Assembly: GCA_021464245.1 (NCBI GenBank)
Contig: JADCRB010000006.1
Coordinates: 4,320,186-4,384,185, forward strand
Reading direction: 5' to 3'
DNA length: 64,000 nucleotides
From: Carallia brachiata
Lineage: Eukaryota > Streptophyta > Magnoliopsida > Malpighiales > Rhizophoraceae
Part shown: piece after piece, positions 34,928-48,400 of the stretch
Numbering within the stretch: the first letter of the stretch is position 1
How the letters are laid out: every line of letters begins with the position of its first letter
Program-made: the position numbers and the translations under genes
Notes under the pieces: generated by a model
The model's database searches: none
What the model was told of the DNA's origin: nothing
The model's input: the letters and a program-made list of their open reading frames with translations, nothing else

Positions 34928-37900
34928 ATGGGTAATAAGCTGGGAAGTAGGAGACAAGTGGTGGATGAGAGGTATACAAGGCCACAGGGGCTATATGTTC
35001 ACAAAGATGTGGACCATAAGAAGTTGAGAAAGCTAATTCGTGAATCCAAACTGGCTCCATGTTATCCCGGGGGTGAGGAACGTGGTTTTGATCACGAAGA
35101 ATGTCCAATTTGCTTCCTGGTTAGTATTTGTCATTGCCTCCGTTTCTCTCTTCCTTTTCTGTCTTTATCTGTTGATTCCTTATGGCTGACTATTTTCATC
35201 ATGGTCGTAATCTCTTTTTTCCTCTTATTCTAATGCCAACTTTATTTATTTGCAATTTTGCGTTTTTGTATGCTTCGAATTATGTCTTATGGATGACCAA
35301 TCTGCATTTTTATTTTCATTTTTTTTTTCCATAGTATTACCCTAGCCTCAACCGATCAAGATGCTGCATGAAGGGAATTTGTACAGGTAATTGGCCATCG
35401 AGTTTTCCAATTGGCTTCTGGTTTTCGGTAGTTGGCATTAATTTCTAAGTTTCTGCCGTTGCACCAGAATGTTTTTTGCAGTTGAAAAATCCTACTTCAG
35501 CTCGTCCTACTCAGTATCCTTCATTCCAACATATTGAATTTTTGGGTTGCTTGTCCTCTTTAACTTTTAACTGTGCTTGTTCTCTTTAACATGATAAGAT
35601 GTCCCTTTTGCAAAATTTCAAATTATGCTGTCGAATATCGTGGTGTGAAAACAAAGGAGGAAAAGGGCTTGGAGCAGATAGTAAGATTCATTTAGACTTA
35701 ATACTTGTTTTGATCATTCCCGTGCTGATATTTTTGCATAGAGGTTGTGAATGAGATGAACTTCAATAAATTATGTAGGAGGAGCAACGTGTTATAGAAG
35801 CAAAAATCAGGATGCAGCAGCAGGAACTTCGGGATGAAGAAGAGAGAATGCAGAAAAGACTTGAATTAAGTTCTTCAACTACTACTATTGCCGCTGGAGA
35901 GCTTGAATGTGGCTCGATAACAGGTGTCCTTTTTGTTTTTACCTGTTTTTCCACATTTATATATTCTTGAATTCATTTTTATAATTTTTTTTTTTGACCT
36001 TTTATTTTTTTCCTAATTTGTCTTTTTTTTTGGGCCTTAGCAGTTCCATCTTGTAGGTCTCCTATAGATAGCGAAGAAATTATTTCTTCTCAGTACTCAA
36101 TTAGACATTCTCCACAGCCTAGAATGAACAGGTTTGTTGCAATTCAAGTTTTTATGTTCTTTATGCGTATTTAAGGCAACAGGCTATTGCTTTGATTTGA
36201 TTGCTATGTTCCTTTATGTATGTAATCATGCAAATTGTAATAGAATGCCCGACACTTTGAAATGATTTCAGGTTTTTCGTTACACTTGATGCAGATTGAA
36301 ACCATAGGACGAGTTCATTTTTAATTTACTGCATTTCTACAGAACAGAAAATCAAAAGAGATCTAAACAGAAAATGAGTTATTAGTCTTCCTCGTGCTTC
36401 AGTAACTAGGGTCACTGTTCACATCTCTTAAAAGCATCCACAAATTTCTGCAAATCAGCACCACTGCCACCGCAAAACCATTACTATCATCAACATTTCC
36501 ACCCCAGCAAAGACAAATTTGAAAAATATTGAACTAAACACTAGATGTCCATCATTTTACATCCGGAAGATGATGTGACCATTACCAAGAACTAGCTCTA
36601 AAAGTGCCACGAGCGCCTGTCAATTCCCCTTCTTGTGCAGGTTTTCAAGCTGTGTCTAATCTTGACCTGCCACCAAGGAGACCCCTACATCTGTTCTACG
36701 AGAGTCACTTGGCCAAAAGTAAATTACGTTTTTGAGACCTTTATCATAAGCCAAATGTGATGTAATAAAATTGAATAATGGGAAATGCTTAGTCTGGGGA
36801 AAGCTCAATTTTTCTTCCTTTTTATCAGTTCCTGCTTTGCGTCCAAAATTTGGTGGTCACTTAGTATTATGCATGTTGGCGCACATAGTGCATTGTCTTT
36901 CTATGTTGTATGTTCTTGATTCTAATTTGTATACCTCTAACACCTATGAAAATGCAGGGATGATGAATTTGACCTGGATCTTGATGACATTATGGTTATG
37001 GAAGCAATCTGGCTTTCCATTCAGGTATTTCTTCTTAACTGATTGGCACATATTTAAGCTTGAAATTTCAAGCTCTGGGTCTCACAAAATGCAATCAATT
37101 TTGGATTTTCACTGCTGAAGTTGTTTACAATTCGATATTGGCATTGAACATAGCTGTTCAAAGACTGACAAACTTGACAAAAAAAAAATGTTGCTGGCTG
37201 ATCTGAGAAGCTTGAAGATGCTTGAACAAAAGTATTATGTGCTGTTTCTGATGCACAACAGATTGACTTATGGCAGGTTAATTTAGACAGTTTGGGGTTG
37301 TGTACTACAGTTTTTAATGTTGACTTGCGTCAGTTTTGAGAAGCTTATTGGCTAAGTTAGGATGCTATGATGGTAGCTCGTAGTTCTATGTCAAGCTTTA
37401 TTTGCAAGAAACAGAAGCACAAAAAAGGAATATATCACCCTGGAGATAGAAAGAGATGAAGAGGAGAGAACGCTTGGTAGCAAACGTGCCTTAAGAAATT
37501 ACTTGAAAACATCATAATTTAGTACTTAGTTTCTATGAAACTCATGTTATTGAGCTTTTTTGTTATTACGACTACTACCTTAAATAAGAAAAACCAAAAT
37601 TAATGACGAATAGGCTAAATTAGTAATTCCATTTCAATGGTAGAATCCCCAGGTAAGATTATTCTTTCTGGATATAAGTGTGCAACAATGTGGTTTGGAG
37701 GTCACAGGTCACAGGTTACAGGTTCAAGTTATGGAAACAGTCTTTCTTAAAAACAGGGATAAGGTTGCATACATCTGACCCTTCTTTAAATTCCACAGTA
37801 TGGGAGTACCTTGCATTAGGATGCCCTTTTTTTTTATAAGACTATAGTGATCTCCTAGATTGTCAAGATGAAAGGTTACATTAACAATAACTACTAATTA

Positions 37901-39697
37901 CTCTTCTTAACGTCATCGGCTTCTTTATGTTCAAATGTTTATTCGACTAATCTGGTCAATGTTTATTTGTACATTGACTGCACCTTGTGTTCTTTACATT
38001 TGTTAGCCAATAATCTATCTTGCAGAGTCCAATTGTGTTTATCTAGTGATACAATGTTTTTGCTTGCTGCAGTGTAATTTTATCATTTTTGGTCCCCGAT
38101 AGTTGTTATTTTGTGGTTTGTGTCATATTAATTGAACAAAGGTGAACTAAACCTTAACTTGAAGACTTTACTTTAGGAAAGGAGATTTCTGGGACAAATG
38201 GTTTAACAGTATCCTGGTTAACTATCGTTGCTGCCAGTTAATATTGCAATCAGGAATGGCAGAAGGTAGAATTGGAACAACTTAGTTTACGGGGGTCTTC
38301 ATGCAATTGTTTTGAGAAATAAAGCTGCATGCTTTTGAGGATGCTGTGTTAGGCAAATATGATTTTCATTCTGCATAATTTACATGTCCATTCAGTGCGC
38401 CCACTTTCTATACTTTTTCATGCATTGTGCTATTATGTGCATTGTGTTATTTTTTTTGATGCTGTTAATCAAACTTTTATAAAAAAATTCTCAGATTTTC
38501 ATTGATAGTTTGGAAATTTCAATCACTGTGATATCATAGTTCTTCCATAATCATACCCATATATCGAACGATTCTCAGTGTTCAGTGTGGGGCACAACTT
38601 AGATTGTAACAAAGAAAAACTGGGTCCAGTGGACTTATTGAATTAAAATTGTGGGCAAAATTATGGATCAGAATTATTACCATAAGATGTGTTTTTTTTT
38701 TTTAACTCTATCATCCAAAGGGTACTTTCATGAGAGCCAAAAAAAAAAAAAAGGCTGTCTTTGGATCGTCAAAGCCTTCAGTTTCCTTGTTGGTTTGGCA
38801 GGGACTTCCTTGGTCACCAGTAACATATCTATTTTTCCTTTCATCCTTCTTCCTTTGTGACTTGGTTCTCAGTTTGTGCACCTTGACCAATATCTGCAAA
38901 GTTATGTGCAAAGGGTTCTTGATAATCTTTGCAATTCCTACCAATGATGCATTTAATGTTGGAATTGCAGAAAACTGAATTTGATCTTATCTGTAGTCCT
39001 TAATTGGAAAATTTTGGCTTCCGTTTTCATATACCATAGACAATGCCAGCTTAAGTGATTTTTCATTTGGAGGACTATTGTGCTGCAGGAAAATGGCAGA
39101 CAGGGAAATCCAATCTATGGTGGTGCTCCAATGCCTGATCAGTACTCTGCAGAAGGTCGATATGCTTTCCAAGCTATGCCTCTGCTGGCTGGATCATCGT
39201 CATCATCTCCTTCTGGTGGTCTTGCTTGTGCAATAGCTGCCCTTGCTGAGCGACAGCAGATGGGTGGGGAGCCATCTGCTCATGGAAACATGTCCACATC
39301 TGACACGCTTCCGGGTGGCAGTAGTAGATTTTATAATCAGTCGAATGGTGATGCAGATAATTATGATTCTTTGCAGATCTCTAGCAATGTGTCCCCAAAG
39401 TGCAGGATGGTTATGACAAGTGATGATGGGGATTGGGCAACAGATTGTGGATCAAACGCCACTGAAGCCGGGACCAGTTATGCGGGCTCTGACACCACAG
39501 AAGAAGCGGGTGGGATGTCTGCATTATTGCCGCCGCCATCACCACCACCAATACCAGACGAAATTGGGGGCAGATTTCAGAATGTCCCAGTACCTATTGT
39601 ACCTGAGAGTTTCGAAGAGCAGATGATGCTGGCCATGGCTGTTTCTCTTGCTGAGTCTCGAGCTATGACCACGGGACCAGGAAGCACATGGCAATAG
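34928..39697 (+). CDS. DA2: RING-type E3 ubiquitin ligase DA2 (GW2 family), 8 coding exons
   Basis: Exons: 34928-35119, 35335-35386, 35468-35513, 35599-35680, 35779-35923, 36041-36131, 36958-37024, 39089-39697; 1284 nt, 427 aa, intact. DA2/GW2 proteins ubiquitinate growth regulators such as the DA1 peptidase and limit organ and seed size by restricting cell proliferation. Visible features: N-terminal [17 protein letters not shown] and [18 protein letters not shown]; the unusual RING at residues ~59-105 ([35 protein letters not shown]); [16 protein letters not shown]; a Glu/Arg/Gln coiled segment; acidic [18 protein letters not shown]; a C-terminal [18 protein letters not shown] and terminal TWQ. 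The Met at 34928 is preferred over the in-frame Met at 34913 because the family begins MGNK/MGNR. Exon 6 has a CAGCAG-like acceptor pair (36041 or 36044). Intron 7 (~2 kb) contains a SINE. Confidence 0.95.
37665..37838 (+). mobile_element. Au-type SINE in the last intron of DA2
   Basis: Blocks in order: repeated GGTCACAGGT then GGTTCAAGTTATGGAAACAGTC (B-box region), AAAACAGGGATAAGGTTGCATACATCTGACCC, TTCCACAGTATGGGAG, and CTTGCATTAGGATGCCC followed by a T-run. This is the Au SINE arrangement, including its characteristic oligo-T end. Same strand as DA2. Confidence 0.7.
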
Positions 39698-40090
39698 CGT
39701 TCTGGTCAGGCCACTGGATCGGGGGCAGATATCTCCTCCGGCCATGGCCCTTATACTATGTGTGTTAGGATAGGATGAGTGCACAGAACGCTGCGCTCAG
39801 CTTTCAGGGATCAAGGTCGATGAATGTCCTCGAGCTGCACTCTCGCACAATTCCATAGTTAATGAAAAATGTGGATAATTTCAGTTAATTAAAGTTGTTT
39901 AGTTGTAACATTAGTGAATGAAAGGTGTTTGGTTGTGACATTACTAATAGTAATCGCTCAAATTCTTTCTTCGGCAACGAATACAGCATTTGTTCACTGT
40001 ATATTGCTTGCTTTAGTATGTTATGAATCCTATATCCCGTACTGTGTATGTGGAGGAATATAATGATCCAAATAATTATATTTTCACGTG
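39698..40090 (+). other. DA2 3' UTR / downstream region
   Basis: Follows the TAG of DA2. Two near-repeats of TTGTTTAGTTGTAACATTAGTGAATG and GTTTGGTTGTGACATTACTAATAG lie at about 39890-39955. No other gene here. Confidence 0.4.
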
Positions 40091-40104
40091 CAGAAATCAG
40101 TTAA

Positions 40105-40266
40105 GATGGGAAGCAGCCTTAGCTGCATTGGTTGGAGGGCTTACCCTCCAACTGCAAGGTCTGGGGTTCGAACTCCAGACCACTCATTTCCATACCTCCA
40201 TCCCCAACCAGCTGGTCTCCAGCTCCTTTAAGACCCAAAAAAAAAAATAATAATAAAATAAAATAA
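40105..40266 (+). mobile_element. tRNA-type SINE with 11 bp target-site duplication
   Basis: 162 bp element with a polymerase III A-box-like TAGCTGCATTGG (40120-40131) and a B-box GGTTCGAACTCC (40165-40176), ending in A-rich AAAAAATAATAATAAAATAAA. It is flanked by identical 11-mers AAATCAGTTAA at 40094-40104 and 40267-40277. Box spacing, tail and duplication together are diagnostic of a SINE insertion, fairly recent given the perfect duplication. Confidence 0.92.
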
Positions 40267-40979
40267 AAATCAGTTAATATTGTTTTGTTATGAAATTGTC
40301 TAGTTTAAAAGGGTAAGTTTTTTTTATTTTATTTTATTTTGTATAATGACATAGGAGAAAAGTAAAACCAAAGATGATTAACCTCCTTTAGGTATAGAGT
40401 TTTAGTATAACGATAAAATTATTCTATCATGATTTGTATGTTACAGGAAAAAGTTGCAAAAGCCTTGAAGTGTGAAGCACATATAACTTATTGGAACCAA
40501 AATTCACAAATGTCCTACAAAGTTTAGCATACACTATACACCTAAAGAATATTTGTAAAAGACAATTTAATAGTTTAGAATTTGAACGTTATAAATTAAT
40601 GTCTCAAAATGAAAATTATTGAATGAAAGACTACTAGGGGAAAAAAGAAAGGAAACTACTGAGTTATGAAGCATATGAATCATCAATAATATATAAGAAG
40701 TCTACTATTATATGTTAAAAGGCTATTTCAAATGCAGTTTTCCTTTCTTTTTTGTTTTTTTATTTGTGGTTTGATCAACATGATTGGAAGTATGTCTTTT
40801 ACTTGTGTCAATCTATAGGTTACAATTAATTAAGATCTTTCAGTTAGGAATTGTGATGTTTGATCCCTCCTTTTTGCCGATAATTACTTTGATCATGATT
40901 AAATCAACTGAAATGTCTCTGCTTTCGTAATTCTCATGCACCTCAACTGAATTGGATCTCACTTGAATTAATCCTTGGT

Positions 40980-41745
40980 CAAATATCTAATAGAGAAGAG
41001 TTTGTGCCGCACAAACTAGACATATAATTTTGTCATACTAGACATTAAAAGGCAATTAATCACTAATTTAGTGCAACCATATTGATTTTTTTAAGAAATT
41101 TTTTTTGTGTATATTATGTGAAATCTACACTTTAAATCATAAGATAGCACCCATTTAATTTTAAATTTTAATTTTGTAATTATTATTTCTTTTTTTTTCA
41201 AAACGATTGCACTAACCTGATAATTAGTTACATTTTTATACTGAATATGTTGAAATTATATGGCTGTAGGCGCACAATCCGCACCCATTAACACTTTGGT
41301 GCGTATGATTAGCTGACTCTTCAACTAATGTCTGGTGGCCGACCCCTTGACAGATTAGTATACATTTGTTTGTTGGTACGAAGCTTTTGCTTAAATACAT
41401 GCGGTTATTTAATTTTTCGGTGGTGGACTTGGCATGATCGGTTAACAGAACATGTGGGTCAATATTATTTTGTCAATTGGTTGCATAGTTTCTGTAGAAA
41501 TTAATAGCTCACAAGAAGGACACGTAACGGTGACTATTTGCAGTCACTTGCAAAAAACTTGCAACGGGTACATTGGCCAGGGAAAACTATTTATGCCATA
41601 CTAACACGGCTAAAACGTCAGAAGTTTAATTTTATACCGTTCTGGCTGGCCGCCCCGTCTTTGTGACGGAAAAGAAGTTGAAAGTTTTATTCTCACCTTT
41701 TTCAAGTATCTACAATAATATAAGATTAAATTGAAGTATCATGTA
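40980..41745 (+). repeat. Segmental duplicate, copy 1 (partner at 55070-56490)
   Basis: Shared ordered blocks with the copy at 55-56 kb include GACAGATTAGTATACATTTGTTTGTTGGTACGA, GCTTTTGCTTAAATACATGCGGTTATTTAATTT, GTGGTGGACTTGG, TCAATATTATTTTGTCAATTG, TTGCAT-GTTTCT-TAGAAATTAATA, CAGGGAAAACTA, CTGGCTGGCCGCCC and TAATAT-AGATTAAATTG. No coding domain. The two copies bracket the TNL gene. Confidence 0.85.
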
Positions 41746-41790
41746 ATTCTTCTTGTGTTTTCAAATCCGTTACTTCTTTTTCACTAATTT

Positions 41791-41995
41791 CTACCAAACT
41801 GACCAAGAAGCTGAGTATTGGAAGAGCAAATGTGGTCCCGTCTCAACATAACAACTACAAAAGCAACACATACTCCGCTGCTCATTTATTATTTCCTCTT
41901 TGAGCAAAGAGGACTTGGTGCACAACTTGTGCAAACAACCCATCCAAACTAGAATTTCCGTTTTCCTAGCTACATAACCAAACCATATATTCGGA
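41791..41995 (-). mobile_element. LINE zinc-binding (zf-RVT) fragment
   Basis: The minus-strand frame contains KTEILVWMGCLHKLCT, then CFCSCYVETGPHLLFQYSASWSVW. This corresponds to the reverse-transcriptase-associated zinc-binding domain of plant LINEs (F/LWL...L-T, CxxC...E-HL...C--W-VW). Only this piece remains. Confidence 0.7.
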
Positions 41996-41999
41996 ATAT

Positions 42000-44900
42000 T
42001 CACCAGTCTTGTTGTGAGTCCAAAGCTAGGAATCCTTAGTAGTTCTGTTTGGAGTTACTGTAGCAATAATTGACAGCAAATTAACTAGCATGAGCCTCAT
42101 TGCCTCGCAGATCACCGTCTCCAATTAAGCTCCCTAGACCACAACTCGCCCATCCACGATCACAATCACAAACCAAGCAATGAAATTTTGGACCTATTTA
42201 AAAAATCACAATCTAAAAGAGATACAATTGATGCATTATCTATTCGATTACCTAATTCATAAATCATCTACCCTCAGAAAGGAGTGTCACATATTTTCAC
42301 TTTAACTTACATGGAATGTAAATTATCTTATATGCATGTGGCACTTCAAAATATCCATTTTTGTCGCAGTTATGCACTCAACATTATCTTTGCAAAGTAA
42401 AACTACTTATAATGTGGTATAAACTGAGGCTGTTAAATTGAGATCTCAACTAAGATCGATTTGGGATATTATGAATAGGATAATAGAATCAGATTATAAA
42501 ATCGTAAGATTCTATTGAACAAAATAAAAATTAATTAATTCTAAGAGCTATAATTTATAATTAAAATAATTTATACATATCAACTCAACATTAATGAGAA
42601 GAATTTTAATAATTATATTCTCATATAAAAGAAAAATAACCTCTCCCTTTTTTATAGTTATAAAAAAATAATTTTTAGAAGTTATATATATTCTCTGCAT
42701 TTAACTACTTAGTTGTTTATATTTAGTACTTAAATTTAGCCAAAAACATATCTTTGTTTTTTTTTTTTTAATTGTTGATGTGCATGAGTTTGAAGAAACT
42801 GAGTGCCAACGCGTCTTTTCCATCAAACGTAAAAAGAAGGTACGAAACGTAGGCAATAAGAAGAACAGGCAGGAGTAAGAAAGTTGGGATTTGTCCAAAG
42901 AAACAAAAACTTAAACTCATGATGAAGGAAATTTGAATTGTAAGATCGGATTACAATTCTACCAATTTTATGATTTGAATCAAGACTTTACTAAGATCCA
43001 ATTTTATAAAAAATACAACACGATTCAGATCGCAAGTTTTATATATTATTATAGATTTGTAAAATCCTAAGATTTGGATAGGGATGTTAATAGCCTCGGC
43101 ATAAACATGCTTACTTATACGGGTGGAAAATATTTTCCAATAATAAATTTGCAAGAAAACCATATACAATCCCTGAGTCGACTGTTCACATATAGAAAAT
43201 GAACTTCTGATAATTAACCAATGCTATTGCTTGGAAGATGCTTATGAAAATGAAATGTCTGGTACTCCACTTGTACAACATTAAATCAATTTCATGAATG
43301 GCCAAGTTGATCATGATATCCCACTTGGTTTAGGTCTAGGAAATCTAAACAAAAAAAAAGTTGATCATGATATCTATAAAGTGACAAAAAAAAAAAACAA
43401 AAGAAAAGTATTTAATCATGTAGTAACGTAATGGATGAAATACAAGTGTGCACAATTCATCTAACGATCTATTATATATTATGTCTTCTTTCGATTTGAT
43501 ATATTTTTTCGCGGGATTACCTCACTTAAACACCCACTCACTACACTGCAAGTTTTTCTTAAAAAAGAATGAGATTCCATGGACCGACAAAGAGTTACCA
43601 TTGGTGGAAGAATAGGGAGAGAAAGTTCGTCTATGTACCTTGAAACACTCTTTATTGACAAACCCACCGTCTAATGGGACGCGCAAGATTGCATAACTGG
43701 ATTAAAGACGAGCATTTTTTAAGCATCTATATTTATACTTTTCAATAACTATACAATATTTTTAAATGCATTTATATACATAATAATTGTAAGATATCTG
43801 AGGTTCACAAATTTAAATTGTGATCAAGGACATGGGTTGGAGTCTATCTTTTCAAAGTCTACTTCTCAAGTATCGTGGAATTCTCCCTCGCATGATAACA
43901 AAAAAAATGTGATTAAGACGATTAACTTTAGTATTTAAGATTGTAATTCTACGTATAATTACTCTCATATCTAATCTAAGCGTGTAAACATTCTTGCAAG
44001 ATAAGAGCAATATTTTTTAAACCGAATCGGACTGATTGGTCAGATCAGTTAAATTATGAACCGATCAGATCATCAATTCAGCTCAATTTAAAAATCAGAC
44101 TATATCTACACTGATAAAAAATTTGTAGAACCGGTCAAAACTGGCTAAAAATTGTAAAAATCGGTCTAATTTGTAGTTGGACTATTTTTCACTTTTATAA
44201 ATCAAAAATTATATTTTAACTCCAAATTTTTTAGATTATAATTGAGTCCTAAATTTTATTCTAATTTATAATTAAATTGCAAATTTTATCTAAATTTTTT
44301 TTTTCCCCATGGGGACCAAAAAAATTAATATACAATCAATACTTTCTATAATTTTTTTGTCAAAAAATTAAAAATTAATCATCAAGAATGAATTTTTGAC
44401 CAAATAAATCATCTTTAATTGCTATTTTATTTTTTTATTACTAATATAGTAAATATATATTTATTATTAAATATCAATTTTATAAATTCAACAACAAATT
44501 AAACTAATCGAACCAATTAAATTTTAAATTTTTAAATTTTTTAATTTAATAATCTGTTCAGTTATTAAAACTTTAAATAAGAGAACTAGTTATTATTACC
44601 CAAGTCATCAGTCAATGCAAAAAGGGAAGTGGAAGGAAAATAAGTGGGTTGTACGGCTTGTCTCCAACTGAGTTGCAAGGAAAGCCACCACTATCCATTT
44701 CTTTATAAAATGTAGAAGTAAAGAACTTAAACACTCCCTCGGTCTAGCTCCATGTAGAGATAAGGCGGCTTGTTGGTCCTTCGGATAATTTATTGTATAA
44801 AAAAACCGATAGAAATTGCTTCGCCATTGAAATTTTGGTCCCGCAGGAAAGACTTTATCTGACTGAAAGATTGTGAGGAGTTGGGTTGGCATCAGACTTC

Positions 44901-45430
44901 TTGCATTTCCACGAAGATGTTCATTCCAGGAAAATACCTCTGCATTTTCTATATATATATATATATATATATATGTGAGCACTAGCACCTGTCGTAGCAA
45001 GATTAATAGGATTTATAAAAAAAATTTAAAATAATTATTTTTTTATTTAAAATATCCAATCTAATTTTATTTTATGCCGGTATCCACGAACAAACATTTT
45101 TTATATGAGTAAGTTTATATGAGTCGGATTAAATGTCTCGAATTTTATTTCGAAATAAACCGTGCATGCTATTTTTAAAATTATAAATAATATTTTTTAA
45201 ACGTAAAAAATAATAAGTATTACAAAAATATTAATTTTTATTTTAAAAATAATACCCAAAAATCGGCAGACGAAATACAACTTATATACATTTTCTCTTT
45301 TCATACACATATAGATCAACTTTTGCCAAGCTTGAGAAGAAGCCTGTTGACGTAAGCAAGTAAACCAGCTCTCCTTTCCTTCTTCTTCTTTCTTCTTCTT
45401 TTTCTCTCTGGTCTGCATTTTTTTTTTTCT
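42000..45430. other. Gene-free stretch upstream of the TNL gene
   Basis: A/T-rich. About 44002-44585 could be a small hAT-like element: AAACCGAATCGGACTG near one end, TCAGTTATTAAAACTTTA at the other, and near-identical flanking 8-mers TAAGAGCA and TAAGAGAA. The inverted repeats are weak. A TA microsatellite lies at 44952-44973. The TNL promoter is presumably within the last few hundred bases, which become CT-rich at 45370-45430. Confidence 0.4.
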
Positions 45431-45431
45431 C

Positions 45432-48400
45432 ATGGCTTCGTACTACGGTGTCAGTGCCAGCAAGAACAAGAATTCCTCCTCTCCAGCCTTCACTTCCTCT
45501 TTATCAGCCATGCCGTCTGCTCCCAGGTGGAAATATGACGTGTTTCTTAGCTTCAGAGGCGAGGATACACGGAAAAGCTTTGTTAGTCACCTTTACAATG
45601 CTATGCGTCAAAAGGGGATTATCGTCTTCAAGGATGATCGTGAGATCGAGAGAGGGAAGACCATTTCGGAGGAGATTTTCACGGCTATCAACAACTCTAG
45701 ATTTTCTGTCGTTGTTTTCTCGGAAAACTACGCTTCTTCCACCTGGTGCCTTGATGAACTCGTAACCATTTTCGATTGCAGGAAGAAGCAAGGCCCCCAA
45801 ATGACCATCTTGCCAGTTTTCTATCGTGTGCATCCGTCTGAGGTGAGAAAACAAAAGGGGAGATTTGGAAAGCTTTTGCTGAGCGTGAACAAGCTCCTAA
45901 GGACGACCTCCAGCGACTGCAAAAATGGAGGACTGCACTGACCCAAGTGGCCAGTTTCTCCGGCTGGGATTTGTGCGATAAGTAAGTAATTCTAACATTT
46001 TAACTCTTTTTTTTTTTTATAGCATTTTAACTTTTCCTAAGTTCGATGCCTTAAGTAATCATCGCCTTTAAATAGTGGTGGAGACCATTTCGATCTAAGG
46101 GCATCAAGTAAGTAAGATAGATTCAATTGCCAAAACCCACTCAGTTAGTTTGAGTGGTTACTGCGCAAATTTGTATAAAATCATTTTGGTAAGACCCCAC
46201 TAAATTGTTGCAGGGAAATCTCTTAATTTCTATAACAAGATTGAAACGTGAAACAGGGAAGCGAAAATTAGCTAAACACGCAATGGTAACCACAAAGTTA
46301 GCGCATAAAGATTTGAATTGTTGTATCATACGTATTGAATTTGAAAAATAAGTAAATAAATAAATCATTAAATTAATTCCGTGTCTTTTATGCAGTATAG
46401 ATTGCGTGATTGCGTAGTGACACCCAGCAAGAATGCATCTAGGGAAATCCAAACCTGAAAACTGTACACCTAAATAACATGGTACTAAGTTCATCCTTGC
46501 CACTAGGGTAACCATAATTGATTGTATTTTAATCAGAAATTAGTTTTAATTAATATGAAATTTAGTTGAGCCTACCTACCGTAATCTTATTAAGGTCTCC
46601 TGCAAGTGAAGAAGATGCGTAACTTCTATCTGAAGGTCACACGCTCGATTATATATACCTCACGAATGACATCTATGGACCTACCTTCACTGAGTCAAAC
46701 TGATTCTTGCGACGAACAATGGAGCATCCGCTGTTACCAATTAATAGAATATAAATCAACATGTAGCTTAGTAGAATTAATAAAGTATAAAAAAAGGCTC
46801 TTTTATCTGGGCATATTCAAGCGAGAATCATAATAGACAATCCATATGGAACTTTCCAATTCTAATTTGCTTTGCAGACAAGCAACCACATTTTGGCAAA
46901 AGCAAAAGCTACAATTTTTATGGCTTGCTTTCATTGCAGGGATGAGACGGAATTCATCCAGGACATTGTTGCGGAGATACTAAGTAAACTGAGAAAATCA
47001 AGTAACAGGTTCTCGAGTTTGGCCAAGGATTTCGTTGGAATGGACTCTCGTTTGGATAAATTAGGTACCTACTTAGATGTGGGCAACATGAATGATGTTC
47101 GCATTGTAGGGATATCGGGGATGGGAGGAATAGGTAAAACGACCATTGCTAGAGTTGTCTATGAGAAACTCCGTGGCCAATTTGACGGTAGCAGCTTTCT
47201 GTATAGCATCCGGGAAGCAAAAGAAAAACATGGGCTAACTCACTTGCAAGAACAGCTGCTCCATCAAGCCTTGCCGGATGAAACCTTAAGAATATGGGAT
47301 GTATATAACGGAATGGATGAGATAAGGAACAGACTATGCTCTAGAAGGGTTCTTGTCATTCTTGATGATGTTGATGAACTTGAACAATTAAAATCATTAG
47401 CAGGATCTTGTGAATGGTTTGGTAGTGGAAGTAGGATAATCATAACGACTAGAGATAAACACCTGCTGATATGCCATGGCGTAGATGAAATATACAGGGC
47501 TGAGACTTTAGACCATAATGAAGCCATTCAACTCTTCCGCTCGAAAGCATTTAACTTGCAGAATGGATGTCCCACAGAAGAGTATTTGGAGTTAATAGAA
47601 GATATGATAAAATACGCCAATGGTCTTCCATTAGCCCTTGATGTTCTGGGTTCCTATTTGTGTGGAAGATCTATAAATGAATGGAGAAGTGCACTGCAAA
47701 GACTGAAAGAGATTCCTCACAAGAGAATACTAGAAAAGCTTCAAATCAGCTTTGATGGACTTGAGGAGATGGAGCAGAGAATATTTCTTGATCTTGCTTG
47801 TTTTTTCAACGACAGTGACTACAAATTTGTAAGATGGATACTGAAAGGTTGCTGTTTGTATCCAGATATTGGCATAAACGTGCTTGTTAGTAAATCTCTT
47901 ATAAGAATTTATGCGAATAGAATATATGTGCATGATTTGCTACAGCAAATGGGTCGAGAAATTGTTCGACAGGAATGTTGTGAAGAGCCGGGAAAACGTA
48001 GCAGATTGTGGCTTCACAATGATGTTAATCACATCCTGATGAATGATACGGTACGTTGCATAGTATTTGATGCATTTAAAAAATGAACCATTGGAAGTTT
48101 TCTTTCTTTCTTTCTGTTTTTCTGCTACAATTTGACCATTACCACTTCTTTTGATATTCAGGGGACATAAAAGGTTGAAGGCATCGTCTTGAACTCATCT
48201 ATAGCCAAAGAAATAAGCTTTAGTGCTAAATCCTTCATGAAGATGAGAAAGCTAAGATTGCTTAGACTAAGCAGCATACGGCTTTCTTATGGCCTCAAAT
48301 ATTTTTCAAGCGAGCTAATATACTTGGAGTTGGAACAGTATCCTTTCAAGTACTTGCCATCTACTCTTCGGCTGCATAAACTTGTGGCACTTCGAATGAA

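Noticed and set aside
34785..35108. 107-codon minus-strand frame overlapping the first DA2 exon
   Set aside because: Antisense shadow of a well-supported coding exon.
44002..44585. Possible hAT-like MITE
   Set aside because: Flanking 8-mers differ by one base and the inverted ends are weak; mentioned only as a possibility in the spacer entry.
44608..45000. 130-codon minus-strand frame upstream of the TNL
   Set aside because: Contains a TA-microsatellite-encoded run and no domain; overlaps the probable TNL promoter.
46141..46515. 124-codon minus-strand frame in TNL intron 1
   Set aside because: No known motif and antisense within an intron; not supported.
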